Below, piece after piece: positions 1 to 8,471 of a stretch of 37,327 nt of DNA (position 1 is the first letter of the stretch; the number at the start of each line of letters is the position of its first letter). Position numbers and translations under genes: made by a program. The notes under the pieces were generated by a model that was given only the letters and a program-made list of their open reading frames with translations, was not told the DNA's origin and made no database searches. This DNA is from an uncultured Fluviicola sp. (GTDB lineage Bacteria > Bacteroidota > Bacteroidia > Flavobacteriales_D > Crocinitomicaceae): positions 1 to 37,327 of the forward strand of contig CALFOS010000307.1 in assembly GCA_937919725.1 (NCBI GenBank), read 5' to 3'.

Positions 1-84
1 GGAAAAATCGCACAACTATAACTGATAACTTTCCAATGCATCTTGACATTTATGGTCTAATTGGCGGATGTAAAAAAAATGACC

Positions 85-92
85 TATCTTTG
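85..92 (+). promoter_or_regulatory. Putative Bacteroidota -7 box TATCTTTG with TTG at 61-63 (about 21 nt upstream)
   Basis: TAnnTTTG consensus match upstream of the ORF at 173; TTG at suitable -33 spacing. Confidence 0.55.
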
Positions 93-172
93 CTAAATAG
101 TGTGTAAATTTCCACAAATTTCTCACTATAATTCAAAACTAGAGTACTACATAAATTTAATAAAAATCTTCT

Positions 173-2305
173 ATGAAAAAACAGTACAATCTTCTCACCC
201 GTGCGCGACTAGTCTTCGGGTGTCTCGTTGTCACAACGATGCTGAGCACTCAGGTTAATGCTCAAGCGATCAACGAACCATTTAATAACGTCACAACGTT
301 GTGGCCTGCAGGTTGGGCTCAACAGAATTTGAGTACTACAATTGGTACCGTTCCTACTTGGTTTCAAGGAAACACTACTGTGTTCCCTGCTTTTTCTAGT
401 CCTGACACTTCCTATATTGGTGCTAACTATAACAGCACAACGGGCACAGGCACAATTAGTAATTGGCTCTTCGCGCCAGAACGCATGATGAATAATGGAG
501 ATGTTTTTACCTTTTACACGAGGACAGTGGATGCCCCAGCCTACGCCGATCGTTTAGAATTTCGATTAAGCCTCAACGGCCCAAGTGTAAATGCAGGTGC
601 AACACCTACTGCAGTTGGAGATTTTACTACGACACTTTTAACTGTGAATTCGGGATTGACATTAGCAGGCTATCCTTCAATATGGACCCAATACACTGCA
701 ACCATATCAGGCCTTGCTGGCCCGACTTCAGGTCGCGTGGCATTCCGTTACTTCGTAATAAATGGCGGACCTTCAGGAACCAACTCGGATTTTATTGGGA
801 TAGATAATTTCGTTTATACTCCAGTAGGGGGAGGTGCTCCAGATGCGGCTATTACTGTGAATCCTGGTCAGTACACCATTATACCATTGAGTCAAGCTAC
901 ATCTATCGGAACTACGGGTTTAATTTCGAATGTTGGAACAGCAACGATGACTAACGCAGTTATGACGGTTAACGTCTATGACGGAACAATGACAAGCGTA
1001 TATACTGCGACAAGCGCGACAATTCCTTCTATTGGTATGGGCGCAAATGCTACAGCAACCGTACCAGGATTTATACCTACTCTAGCGGACGTATATACGG
1101 TAGAACAAATCGTAAGCATCACAGAGGTAGATGGGACTCCTGCAAATAATACATCGTCTTATCAAATTACAATTTCAGATAGTACGTATGCAAGAGATAA
1201 TGGCACTGTTACTGGTTCATTGGGAATCGGCGGTTCTACAACGGGAACGCTAGGACAACAGTTCACGATCAATGCCACGACTGATCTTACGTCGATTTCA
1301 TTTTATATCGTCAACAGCTCTAATTCAATGACGAATCAATCTGCGGTGATGTCTGTTTATAGCATGAATGCTTCTGGTCCAGTTGCGATACTCGCACAAA
1401 CAACTCCATTGACAATCGTTGACCTTGTTGATTCTTTGTACACCATGCCGATCTCTACGGGACCACTTAATTTGGTTCCTGGTAATTATATGGTTGCTAT
1501 TGAAGAAGGTGATTCAAATGTTGTGATTGGGACGTGTACAGCTATTTTCACTCCTCTCACAACCTGGGTAACGTTTCCAGGAGCGCCAATTTTACCTTGG
1601 GCACACAACGAAGATTACGGATTCCCAGTAAGCTACCTGATTCGTCCCAATTTCGGAGTACCACCTGCTTGTCCAAATTCGGGTGCAAGTGTGACTGCAA
1701 CGACATGTACTTCTTATACAGCACCAAGTGGAGCGGTATTCTCATCAACTGGAACTTACACGGACATCATTCCGAATGCATGTGGTTCAGATAGTGTGAT
1801 CACAATTAACTTAACGGTTCCAGTGTTGAACCTTACAACATCAACGGCTGGAGGAACAATTACTTCCGCTGCGACAGGTTCTACATACCAGTGGATTGAT
1901 TGTGTAACAGACATGGCAATTTCTGGAGCGACAGACTCATCCTACACTTCAGGAGTTGATGGTAGCTACGCGGTTATCGTTACGGAAAATGGATGTTCAG
2001 ATACATCTGCATGTGCTACTGTTCTTTACTGGGGATTGAATGAACTAAGTGAAAATGGAGGATTGGAAATTTATCCAAACCCATCGAACGGTGATTTCGT
2101 AGTGAACGTGAACGGACTTACAGCAAATACAGTGAACGTTGATTTACTTGACTTGAGCGGACGCGTTATTGAATCGAGAACATACAACAATGTTGAAGGT
2201 CAATTGAATGCTGCAATGAATGTAAAAGTTGAAGCTGGATCTTACCTAGTACGCATCACTGCGAACGGTGAGAGCATCGTTAAAACAGTCGTGATCTCGA
2301 AATAG
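173..2305 (+). CDS. Secreted protein with T9SS type A C-terminal sorting domain; choice-of-anchor-like N-terminal region
   Basis: 710 aa ORF; N-terminal signal peptide; C-terminus 'LEIYPNPSNGDFVVNV...GSYLVRITANGESIVKTVVISK' is typical of type A sorting domains. Confidence 0.9.
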   Translation: MKKQYNLLTRARLVFGCLVVTTMLSTQVNAQAINEPFNNVTTLWPAGWAQQNLSTTIGTVPTWFQGNTTVFPAFSSPDTSYIGANYNSTTGTGTISNWLFAPERMMNNGDVFTFYTRTVDAPAYADRLEFRLSLNGPSVNAGATPTAVGDFTTTLLTVNSGLTLAGYPSIWTQYTATISGLAGPTSGRVAFRYFVINGGPSGTNSDFIGIDNFVYTPVGGGAPDAAITVNPGQYTIIPLSQATSIGTTGLISNVGTATMTNAVMTVNVYDGTMTSVYTATSATIPSIGMGANATATVPGFIPTLADVYTVEQIVSITEVDGTPANNTSSYQITISDSTYARDNGTVTGSLGIGGSTTGTLGQQFTINATTDLTSISFYIVNSSNSMTNQSAVMSVYSMNASGPVAILAQTTPLTIVDLVDSLYTMPISTGPLNLVPGNYMVAIEEGDSNVVIGTCTAIFTPLTTWVTFPGAPILPWAHNEDYGFPVSYLIRPNFGVPPACPNSGASVTATTCTSYTAPSGAVFSSTGTYTDIIPNACGSDSVITINLTVPVLNLTTSTAGGTITSAATGSTYQWIDCVTDMAISGATDSSYTSGVDGSYAVIVTENGCSDTSACATVLYWGLNELSENGGLEIYPNPSNGDFVVNVNGLTANTVNVDLLDLSGRVIESRTYNNVEGQLNAAMNVKVEAGSYLVRITANGESIVKTVVISK

Positions 2306-2330
2306 GAGAGAAGGGATTTGTACTATATTG

Positions 2331-2366
2331 AAAGTGCCCTACCAATATTGGTTAGGGCACTTTTTT
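2331..2366. terminator. Rho-independent terminator hairpin
   Basis: AAAGTGCCCTA-CCAATATTGG-T-TAGGGCACTTTTTT, 11-bp stem plus a palindromic apex and T-run between convergent genes. Confidence 0.85.
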
Positions 2367-2371
2367 ATTCA

Positions 2372-2806
2372 CTATTCTTCTACCATTCGAGCACCAGCGA
2401 CTCCTGGATTTTCCTCAGCTAGCTTCAGAACAATTTTAAGTGTATCGAGATTGATTTCATCCAATTTCTTAAAACGAATGCAGCCTAAACCTTTGGTGAG
2501 CTTGCCCAAATCCTTTATGTATTTCTCAATGGAAGTCTTATCCACAGCAAGAGCACACACGTAAATACTCATATAATTCTTCTGATAAGCCAAGGAAATA
2601 ATAGGCCAAGCATTCTTTTTCTTTTTTGAATCGAGGTAATAGAATGAGCCGTAACCGATCATGTTGGAGGCGAAATAGGGCTCTAAGTTGGGAACTGTCT
2701 TCCGAATGAAATCGTGTAGAAAATCAATATCCGTTTTCTGCGTATCGGGAACCAAGGAAAGATATTCTTCAACGGAATTAGCGTCATTTTTGGCAAACAT
2801 GTTCAT
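2372..2806 (-). CDS. DUF1801 (YdhG-like) domain protein
   Basis: 144 aa; 'VEEYLSLVPDTQKTDIDFLHDFIRKTVPNLEPYFASNMIGYGSFYY' resembles DUF1801 proteins. Confidence 0.75.
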   Translation of the reverse strand: MNMFAKNDANSVEEYLSLVPDTQKTDIDFLHDFIRKTVPNLEPYFASNMIGYGSFYYLDSKKKKNAWPIISLAYQKNYMSIYVCALAVDKTSIEKYIKDLGKLTKGLGCIRFKKLDEINLDTLKIVLKLAEENPGVAGARMVEE

Positions 2807-2858
2807 GGATGAGGTTTTAGGTTAAACTTGCGCAGTAGTTCAACTGCTGAGCAATTTT

Positions 2859-3338
2859 CTACTTCAAATGAAATGCCACAAAAACAGCAATAAATACAAT
2901 CGCGGCTTCGGCTTCTTCAGAAATAGCATCGCCATCAATTTCGATGTCCCAACGTTCGTAATCGTTCGAGAAAACGGTGCGCAGTCTTCCATCAGCATCG
3001 CCAGAGATATCCCATCGCTCTAGGTCGTTGTTGAACGTCGTTTTCACGTAAATAATTTTGTCACCATCGCGAATTTCCCACTGATCGAAATCGTTGTTGA
3101 AAATTGTTTTTAGTGTCACGCTCGAACCAACATTCCACGAATCCCAGTCGTTTGAAAACGTTGTTCGAACGGAAATAGAACCAAATTTCCAGTTGTCCCA
3201 ATCGTTCGAGAAAACTGTTTGAATGGTGCTCCCATCCCACGACCAACGCGATTCGTCTTTCGTAAATGTAGTGGAAAGACGCTGCGAATTGACGGTAAAA
3301 CCAATGAGAATGATGGCGAGAAAAAGAAGCTGCTTCAT
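2859..3338 (-). CDS. Small exported repeat protein with six TxFxNDxxxW repeats
   Basis: The listed ORF starts at 3512, but the signal peptide MKQLLFLAIILIGFTVNSQ begins at the ATG at 3338; repeats read directly from the translation. Confidence 0.75.
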   Translation of the reverse strand: MKQLLFLAIILIGFTVNSQRLSTTFTKDESRWSWDGSTIQTVFSNDWDNWKFGSISVRTTFSNDWDSWNVGSSVTLKTIFNNDFDQWEIRDGDKIIYVKTTFNNDLERWDISGDADGRLRTVFSNDYERWDIEIDGDAISEEAEAAIVFIAVFVAFHLK

Positions 3339-3346
3339 GTCTGTTT

Positions 3347-4537
3347 TTAAATAACTACGTTCGTTTCTTTGTCGAATCGCTTGTAGGAAATGAATACAGC
3401 GAGCACGGCAAGTGACACCATTACTGCAAAACTCAAGCCAAGTAATCCTGCGTCCAATGTTCCTGCAATCAGTTCTTTGGTTGCGAGCACAATGTTTACA
3501 ATTGGAATGCATGCTGTGACCACATTCAACTCAATTCCAGGGAAAAATCCGACCATGGCTGGCAGCACAACAATAATGTTCATCGGTGTGATGATGCTTT
3601 GCGCTTCTTTGAAACTTTTCGCGTAGACCGCTATAGGAATCATCATACCAGCGAAGAAAACAGTAAGCGGGAAGAGCAAACCGAAGAGCATTAGGATGAA
3701 TTTTGGACTTAAAATTCCGTGAATGACTTCCAAAATTTCGGGATCTTGCACGAGATCTAAAACTTCTATTGAGAGGAAAAGTCCGAGGAGCGCGAAGGTA
3801 GCGGCCAACAATCCTGAAAGGACAACAACGCCCATTTTCCCGAATAAAATTTGCCAACGAGCGACAGGTGTTGTTAATAAAGTTTCGATCGTTCCACGTT
3901 CTTTTTCGCCCGTAAATAGGTCGATGGCAGGGTACATGCACCCGATAAATCCGAAGGCGATGAAGATGTAGGGCAGAAATCCACCTGCTAATTTCCCGAT
4001 CATTTCTTTGGACGACGCCACGTTGGAATAGCTAATTTCGAGCGGTTTTATTTCTTCAGCATTAATTTTCAGATCGATGTATCGCTCTTGCTTTGCAATG
4101 GATTCGATGGTTCCCAAATACGCTTCTGCACGTTCTTTCATGCCCAAATCGGTTGCGTTGAAGAACACCGTTACTGCCGCTGGTTTTTTGATTTCCATGG
4201 ACATAGCGAAATCGGCACTTGGGAAAATTCCTATTTGTGCGGAGTCGATTTTTATCGCTGCTTTTAGCTCAACAGTATCTTTGTAAACGGTGATATTTTT
4301 CTTTCCCAATTCCTGCGGAAGTAAGCGCAATTGCTTGATAATGTAATTGTCTTCGCTGCCAACAACGCCAATTTGGATCGTTTTTTCGGCTGCTTCTTTT
4401 GAAAATGATTCAGAAACAGTAACGAACAAACTGAGAATTATAGGGAAGATCGCTACAGGAATCACCAACATCATTATGAGTGTTCGACGGTCGCGCAGCG
4501 TGTCTTTGAGTTCTTTTTTGAATATCGTAAAAATCAT
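3347..4537 (-). CDS. ABC transporter permease, NatB/ABC-2 type
   Basis: 396 aa; 'IFKKELKDTLRDRRTLIMMLVIPVAIFPIIL' N-terminus, 'GEKERGTIETLLTTPVARWQILFGK' motif, multiple TM segments. Confidence 0.88.
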   Translation of the reverse strand: MIFTIFKKELKDTLRDRRTLIMMLVIPVAIFPIILSLFVTVSESFSKEAAEKTIQIGVVGSEDNYIIKQLRLLPQELGKKNITVYKDTVELKAAIKIDSAQIGIFPSADFAMSMEIKKPAAVTVFFNATDLGMKERAEAYLGTIESIAKQERYIDLKINAEEIKPLEISYSNVASSKEMIGKLAGGFLPYIFIAFGFIGCMYPAIDLFTGEKERGTIETLLTTPVARWQILFGKMGVVVLSGLLAATFALLGLFLSIEVLDLVQDPEILEVIHGILSPKFILMLFGLLFPLTVFFAGMMIPIAVYAKSFKEAQSIITPMNIIVVLPAMVGFFPGIELNVVTACIPIVNIVLATKELIAGTLDAGLLGLSFAVMVSLAVLAVFISYKRFDKETNVVI

Positions 4538-5310
4538 ACTTTCTCGAGTTTGGTAGCGTTAACAATGCGGATAAATTCGGCGGTCAAGTTGGGTGCTTGC
4601 ATGTTGGCTCTAAAATCGTTCATCGTTCCGTTGTGAAGCAATTTCCCTTTGTGAATGATGGCGATATCGTCGCAGAGTAGGTCAACTTCACTCATGATGT
4701 GACTCGAAAAAATAACAGTTTTTCCTTCCGATTTGCAGTCGCGAATTAATTGAATGATGTTCTCGGCTGTGATCACGTCCAATCCGCTCGTTGGCTCATC
4801 AAAAACCACCACTTCGGGGTCATGAATCATGGTTCGGCAGATGGAAACTTTTTGTTTCATTCCTGTGGAGAGCTTTCCAATTCGCTTGCTTTGGAACTCG
4901 TGCATGTCTAGCAGGGTGTATAATTTCTCTCTTCGTTCTAGGCAGACGTCTTTTGGAATGCTGTACAAATCTGCGAAGTATTGAATCAATTCGTTGGGTG
5001 TCAATCGGGCGTACAATCCTGTCGATCCTGTTAAAAAGCCAATCTTTTTTCGTGCTTCCTGTGGATGTTCACTTACGTCGATTCCCGCAATTTTTATCGT
5101 GCCTGATGTCGGCTTGAAAATGGTGGATAGCATCCGCATCGTGGTCGTTTTTCCTGCACCGTTTGGACCGAGGATCGAAAATATCCGACCTGGTTCACAC
5201 ACAAAACTCACATCGTCGACAGCTAGTGCTGTGCGATCAGTTGTATTCAATTCCTTGCGCTGCGTCTTTGAGAGCGTAAATTCTTTGCGGAGCTTGTTAA
5301 CTTCAATCAT
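4534..5310 (-). CDS. ABC transporter ATP-binding protein, NatA type
   Basis: Walker A GPNGAGKTT, signature LSTGMKQK, Walker B VVVFDEPTSGLD; 4-nt overlap with the permease gene. Confidence 0.93.
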   Translation of the reverse strand: MIEVNKLRKEFTLSKTQRKELNTTDRTALAVDDVSFVCEPGRIFSILGPNGAGKTTTMRMLSTIFKPTSGTIKIAGIDVSEHPQEARKKIGFLTGSTGLYARLTPNELIQYFADLYSIPKDVCLERREKLYTLLDMHEFQSKRIGKLSTGMKQKVSICRTMIHDPEVVVFDEPTSGLDVITAENIIQLIRDCKSEGKTVIFSSHIMSEVDLLCDDIAIIHKGKLLHNGTMNDFRANMQAPNLTAEFIRIVNATKLEKV

Positions 5311-5443
5311 AGGGTTCGATGTGAGATGAACAATTTGGAAGAATCATCTCTGGGGTGAATATCGGAATTTTGCAGTAAAATGCGTCCGATTTTTTACAGG
5401 AGCGGAAGGAAATGGGGTTGAGCGAATTGAAAACTAGACGGTG

Positions 5444-6454
5444 TTAATCGCAAATTCGACCTTTGTGCACGCCGCTGTTATACATCTCGTCTATGCTTTT
5501 CATGTCTTCCAACAATTCTGCGGAGGGCGGAGTATGCTGCAATTTACTCAAATCGGGCTGGCCAGCATCTACCCAAGCGGTGTACCAAATCGATCCAACT
5601 GCCAAAATTGCCGTGCGGAGTCGTCGTTCCACCATGCCGTTCATGCGTCGGTGATATTCTTGTGAAAACTCATACGAATACACCTTAATCGTGCTATTAC
5701 CTCGGCGTTCGAAGCTGTATTTTTTGTCGGGATCCATTTCGGTGGTCAATTCTCGTTCGATGCGCAAAACGGAATCCACGGCGTAATGCGATTCTCTTAC
5801 TGACTCCCAGATGAAACTACGTACGTCGGGAATGTACTTCGACTTACCAATAAAATAATCGTAGTTTTCGTCGTTGATTTCCACCAATCTGCTTTCCCAC
5901 AATCCATGAATGCCTTTTTGATTGGTCATCTGACCGTTGTAGTTCTCGGTGGTGTGCAGTGGCACGTGTGCGTCTCCAATATAGTGACCAATATCTGCCG
6001 AATATTTGAGGATCAAATCCACATTTTGACTTTCGAAAGCGCGTTGCAATTTCAGTTTCATCACCTCGATGTGCCACGGAACAATTCCATAAGCTTGCAA
6101 GGTGTCTTCGGTGAATTTAGTAATGGCATCTTCCCATTTTCGAGGTACGTAGGCGAATGGATCTTGACCTTCAGAGACATAGTGATCAATGTCGATGTAA
6201 TGGCGCTGTGCTTCTCCATCAATGGCGTATCTGCGTTTGTCTGGATCGACAGCATGCTCGGTCAAAAATTCGATGTGATCTTTGTAAAAACCGAACATTT
6301 CTTGCGGAAGTGTGAATGTAGCAATACGGTTGATGCGCTGGTGGCCGAAAAAGCCCCATTTCTTTTGTTGATTCTCACTTTGGCTCGTAAATCCTATTAA
6401 ATAAACAGGAATTATTACGAGAAGCGTCCATTTATAGTTTGACCAATTTACCAT
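5444..6454 (-). CDS. Zinc-dependent nuclease/phospholipase C-like protein (S1/P1 nuclease fold)
   Basis: 'WGFFGHQRINRIA', 'RHYIDIDHY', 'DIGHYIGDAHVPLHTTENYNG', 'IHGLWES' zinc-ligand pattern. Confidence 0.8.
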   Translation of the reverse strand: MVNWSNYKWTLLVIIPVYLIGFTSQSENQQKKWGFFGHQRINRIATFTLPQEMFGFYKDHIEFLTEHAVDPDKRRYAIDGEAQRHYIDIDHYVSEGQDPFAYVPRKWEDAITKFTEDTLQAYGIVPWHIEVMKLKLQRAFESQNVDLILKYSADIGHYIGDAHVPLHTTENYNGQMTNQKGIHGLWESRLVEINDENYDYFIGKSKYIPDVRSFIWESVRESHYAVDSVLRIERELTTEMDPDKKYSFERRGNSTIKVYSYEFSQEYHRRMNGMVERRLRTAILAVGSIWYTAWVDAGQPDLSKLQHTPPSAELLEDMKSIDEMYNSGVHKGRICD

Positions 6455-7151
6455 CTCTCAATATTGGAATCACATTTGTTTGGTTGGGTGTGAGACAGTA
6501 TTTAATGTCCTTATTCAAATTCAAATTCTTTAACCTACGTCGATGCGAACTTGCTTTCAAAAATCCCAGGTAGCGATCCCACGCAGAAAGGTACAAATAT
6601 TTTGCCGCAATGGATGAATCTTCGTCTGAAGTGAATTTTCCTGTGCCAATCAAGTATTCAGAGATTGCGCCAGCGCAAATCGTATCTTCCAAATTAAATT
6701 TATCCTGCCATCCCGAGCAGAGACAAAGAATGTTTCGATCTTGTTTTGCAAGCCATTCGCAGAGCGCATCAAGATTCAGGAGCGATCCAATAACAACTAT
6801 TTCAGCGTCTTTTGCTATCTCGAGGGCCTTGGTTCCGTTCGTCGTTGTAAGCACAATTTCTTGTCCGCGTACTTCTTCGGTCATGTATGAATAGGGCGAA
6901 TTCCCGAAATCAAATCCTTCTACAATCTCACCTTTTCGCTCGGCACCCACCAAATAACCTTTCGCTTTGTATTCTAGTGCCTCTTCGATCGTAGAAACGG
7001 GAATAATCGACTTTACTCCATTGTGAAAAGCCGCGCAAATAGCTGAGGTAGCCCTCAGGACATCAATTACAACGACAATTTCGCATTCGTCTTTATAGTA
7101 TTCGTACTCCCCCGGTGTGAAGCACACTTCAATGTGTTTTCGATCGTCCAT
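6432..7151 (-). CDS. comB: 2-phosphosulfolactate phosphatase family protein
   Basis: 'VVVIDVLRATSAICAAFHNG', 'VLTTTNGTKAL', 'LCSGWQDKFNLEDTICAGAI' are ComB family motifs. Confidence 0.85.
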   Translation of the reverse strand: MDDRKHIEVCFTPGEYEYYKDECEIVVVIDVLRATSAICAAFHNGVKSIIPVSTIEEALEYKAKGYLVGAERKGEIVEGFDFGNSPYSYMTEEVRGQEIVLTTTNGTKALEIAKDAEIVVIGSLLNLDALCEWLAKQDRNILCLCSGWQDKFNLEDTICAGAISEYLIGTGKFTSDEDSSIAAKYLYLSAWDRYLGFLKASSHRRRLKNLNLNKDIKYCLTPNQTNVIPILRDGKLVKL

Positions 7152-7155
7152 GTGG

Positions 7156-7163
7156 CAAAAATA
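7156..7163 (-). promoter_or_regulatory. Putative -7 box TATTTTTG 4 nt upstream of comB ATG
   Basis: Minus strand TATTTTTG-CCAC-ATG. Confidence 0.45.
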
Positions 7164-7169
7164 GTTAAT

Positions 7170-8171
7170 TCAATTGTGTTTGTATGGTATGCGTTTGATG
7201 AGTTTTAAACTCGGTTTTTCAATCAATAAGTAAAATACATGTGAACCAAGGTAAGCAAGCACAAAAGCGCCCAAAAGTAATACGACTTTTTGCCAATTTT
7301 GTTCGGCGTAGCGTAAGGTGAAATAAAGGAACCATTGCCCCAAAAGTCCGTGCATTAAATAAAAACTGAAGGATGTTTCTCCCAAAAATTCAAAAAATCG
7401 GTGCTTTCCATGCACAAAAAGTAATACGGGAACGGAGAGAAGTGGAATGACGTAATAATATAGTGCTTGGTTGAGGATGAAATCTGCAGCGCCAATAGCG
7501 ATAATCAATAAAAGTTGAGGTCCTGAAAGCTGTTTGTTCACGAACAAGGACATCGAAATGCCGATGATGAAATACGATCCAAATTCGGCGAGCGTTCCGC
7601 GTGTATCAAATGTATAATTCAGTGCCAATGCGATTGCGGCAAGCAGTATAAATGCAACAAAGGGATTTTTTCGGATGAGTAAATAACCAAGTCCTAGAAA
7701 AAGGTAAAACTGAAATTCGACGCTCAATGTCCAAAAGATGGGATTGTACCATTGTTCACCCACAACATTTGCGGATAGCGTAATATTAGCGATGAATTGT
7801 CGGGCTGAAAATAGAATCGGGTCACCCAAATATGCTTGAAAAAGTCCGTTGATAGCAAGAATTGCGATGACGCACGAGAACATGGGAATCATCAGTCGAA
7901 TCAAGCGTTTCGCCATAAATGGAAGAAAGAGCGAGAGTGAATAGTTATTTCGCTGTAAGTGCAAGTACATCACGTAGCCTGAAATGACGAAAAACACACA
8001 AATCGATCCGTGAATGAAGGGATCAACAACGTTCATCACAGGATTTCCCTTTTCGATGAATGCTCCATGCTGATTTTCGAAGTGGAGGAAATGATACAAT
8101 GCAACGATGAATGCACAAACACCTCGCGCACTATCTAAAATTGCTATTTTCGGAGTACTCACCACGATCAA
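7170..8171 (-). CDS. Acyltransferase family 3 membrane protein
   Basis: 'ILDSARGVCAFIVALYHFLHF' N-terminus and 'WTLSVEFQFYLF' motif with many TM segments. Confidence 0.88.
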   Translation of the reverse strand: MIVVSTPKIAILDSARGVCAFIVALYHFLHFENQHGAFIEKGNPVMNVVDPFIHGSICVFFVISGYVMYLHLQRNNYSLSLFLPFMAKRLIRLMIPMFSCVIAILAINGLFQAYLGDPILFSARQFIANITLSANVVGEQWYNPIFWTLSVEFQFYLFLGLGYLLIRKNPFVAFILLAAIALALNYTFDTRGTLAEFGSYFIIGISMSLFVNKQLSGPQLLLIIAIGAADFILNQALYYYVIPLLSVPVLLFVHGKHRFFEFLGETSFSFYLMHGLLGQWFLYFTLRYAEQNWQKVVLLLGAFVLAYLGSHVFYLLIEKPSLKLIKRIPYKHN

Positions 8172-8471
8172 TTAGTTCTCTTCAAGTGGTTTGAGGTATA
8201 TAGCGTCCACCCAAAACGTGGCGAAGGGAAGGAGTGACGCAATCCAACAAACTCCCATTTTTTTCCAATTCCATTTACGATTGTTCCCGACCAGAAAAAC
8301 CCAAATTACATACGCGATGAACAAAACTCCGTGCGCCATTCCTACAATTTTGTTCGGCATTCCCATCTCAAATACATACTTGAGGGGCATTGTTAATGCA
8401 AATAGGAGATACGAAATTCCTTCCATGATCGCGAGGAGTCGCAGTTGACCCAGTGTTGTTTTTAATTTCAT
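8172..8471 (-). CDS. DUF3817 domain membrane protein
   Basis: 99 aa; 'LRLLAIMEGISYLLFALTMPLKY...KIVGMAHGVLFIAYV' pattern. Confidence 0.85.
   Translation of the reverse strand: MKLKTTLGQLRLLAIMEGISYLLFALTMPLKYVFEMGMPNKIVGMAHGVLFIAYVIWVFLVGNNRKWNWKKMGVCWIASLLPFATFWVDAIYLKPLEEN

Noticed and set aside
2859-3338. Possible CRISPR-like DNA repeat in the small repeat gene
   Set aside because: Periodicity is in protein-coding units with variable spacing and diverged DNA sequence; no identical repeats or spacers.
3339-3512. N-terminal extension of the repeat-protein ORF
   Set aside because: Overlaps the permease 3' end; the signal peptide begins at the internal ATG at 3338, so the extension is an open-frame artefact.
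3531-3941. 136-aa alternative minus-strand frame within the permease gene
   Set aside because: Overlaps the well-supported NatB-like permease in another frame; composition looks non-coding.
5363-5386. Short hairpin ATTTTGCAGTAAAAT in the natA upstream region
   Set aside because: Five A/T pairs in AT-rich DNA with no other support; likely chance.
5906-6400. 164-aa plus-strand ORF opposite the S1/P1-like nuclease gene
   Set aside because: Fully antisense to a gene with clear zinc-ligand motifs and no domain of its own.
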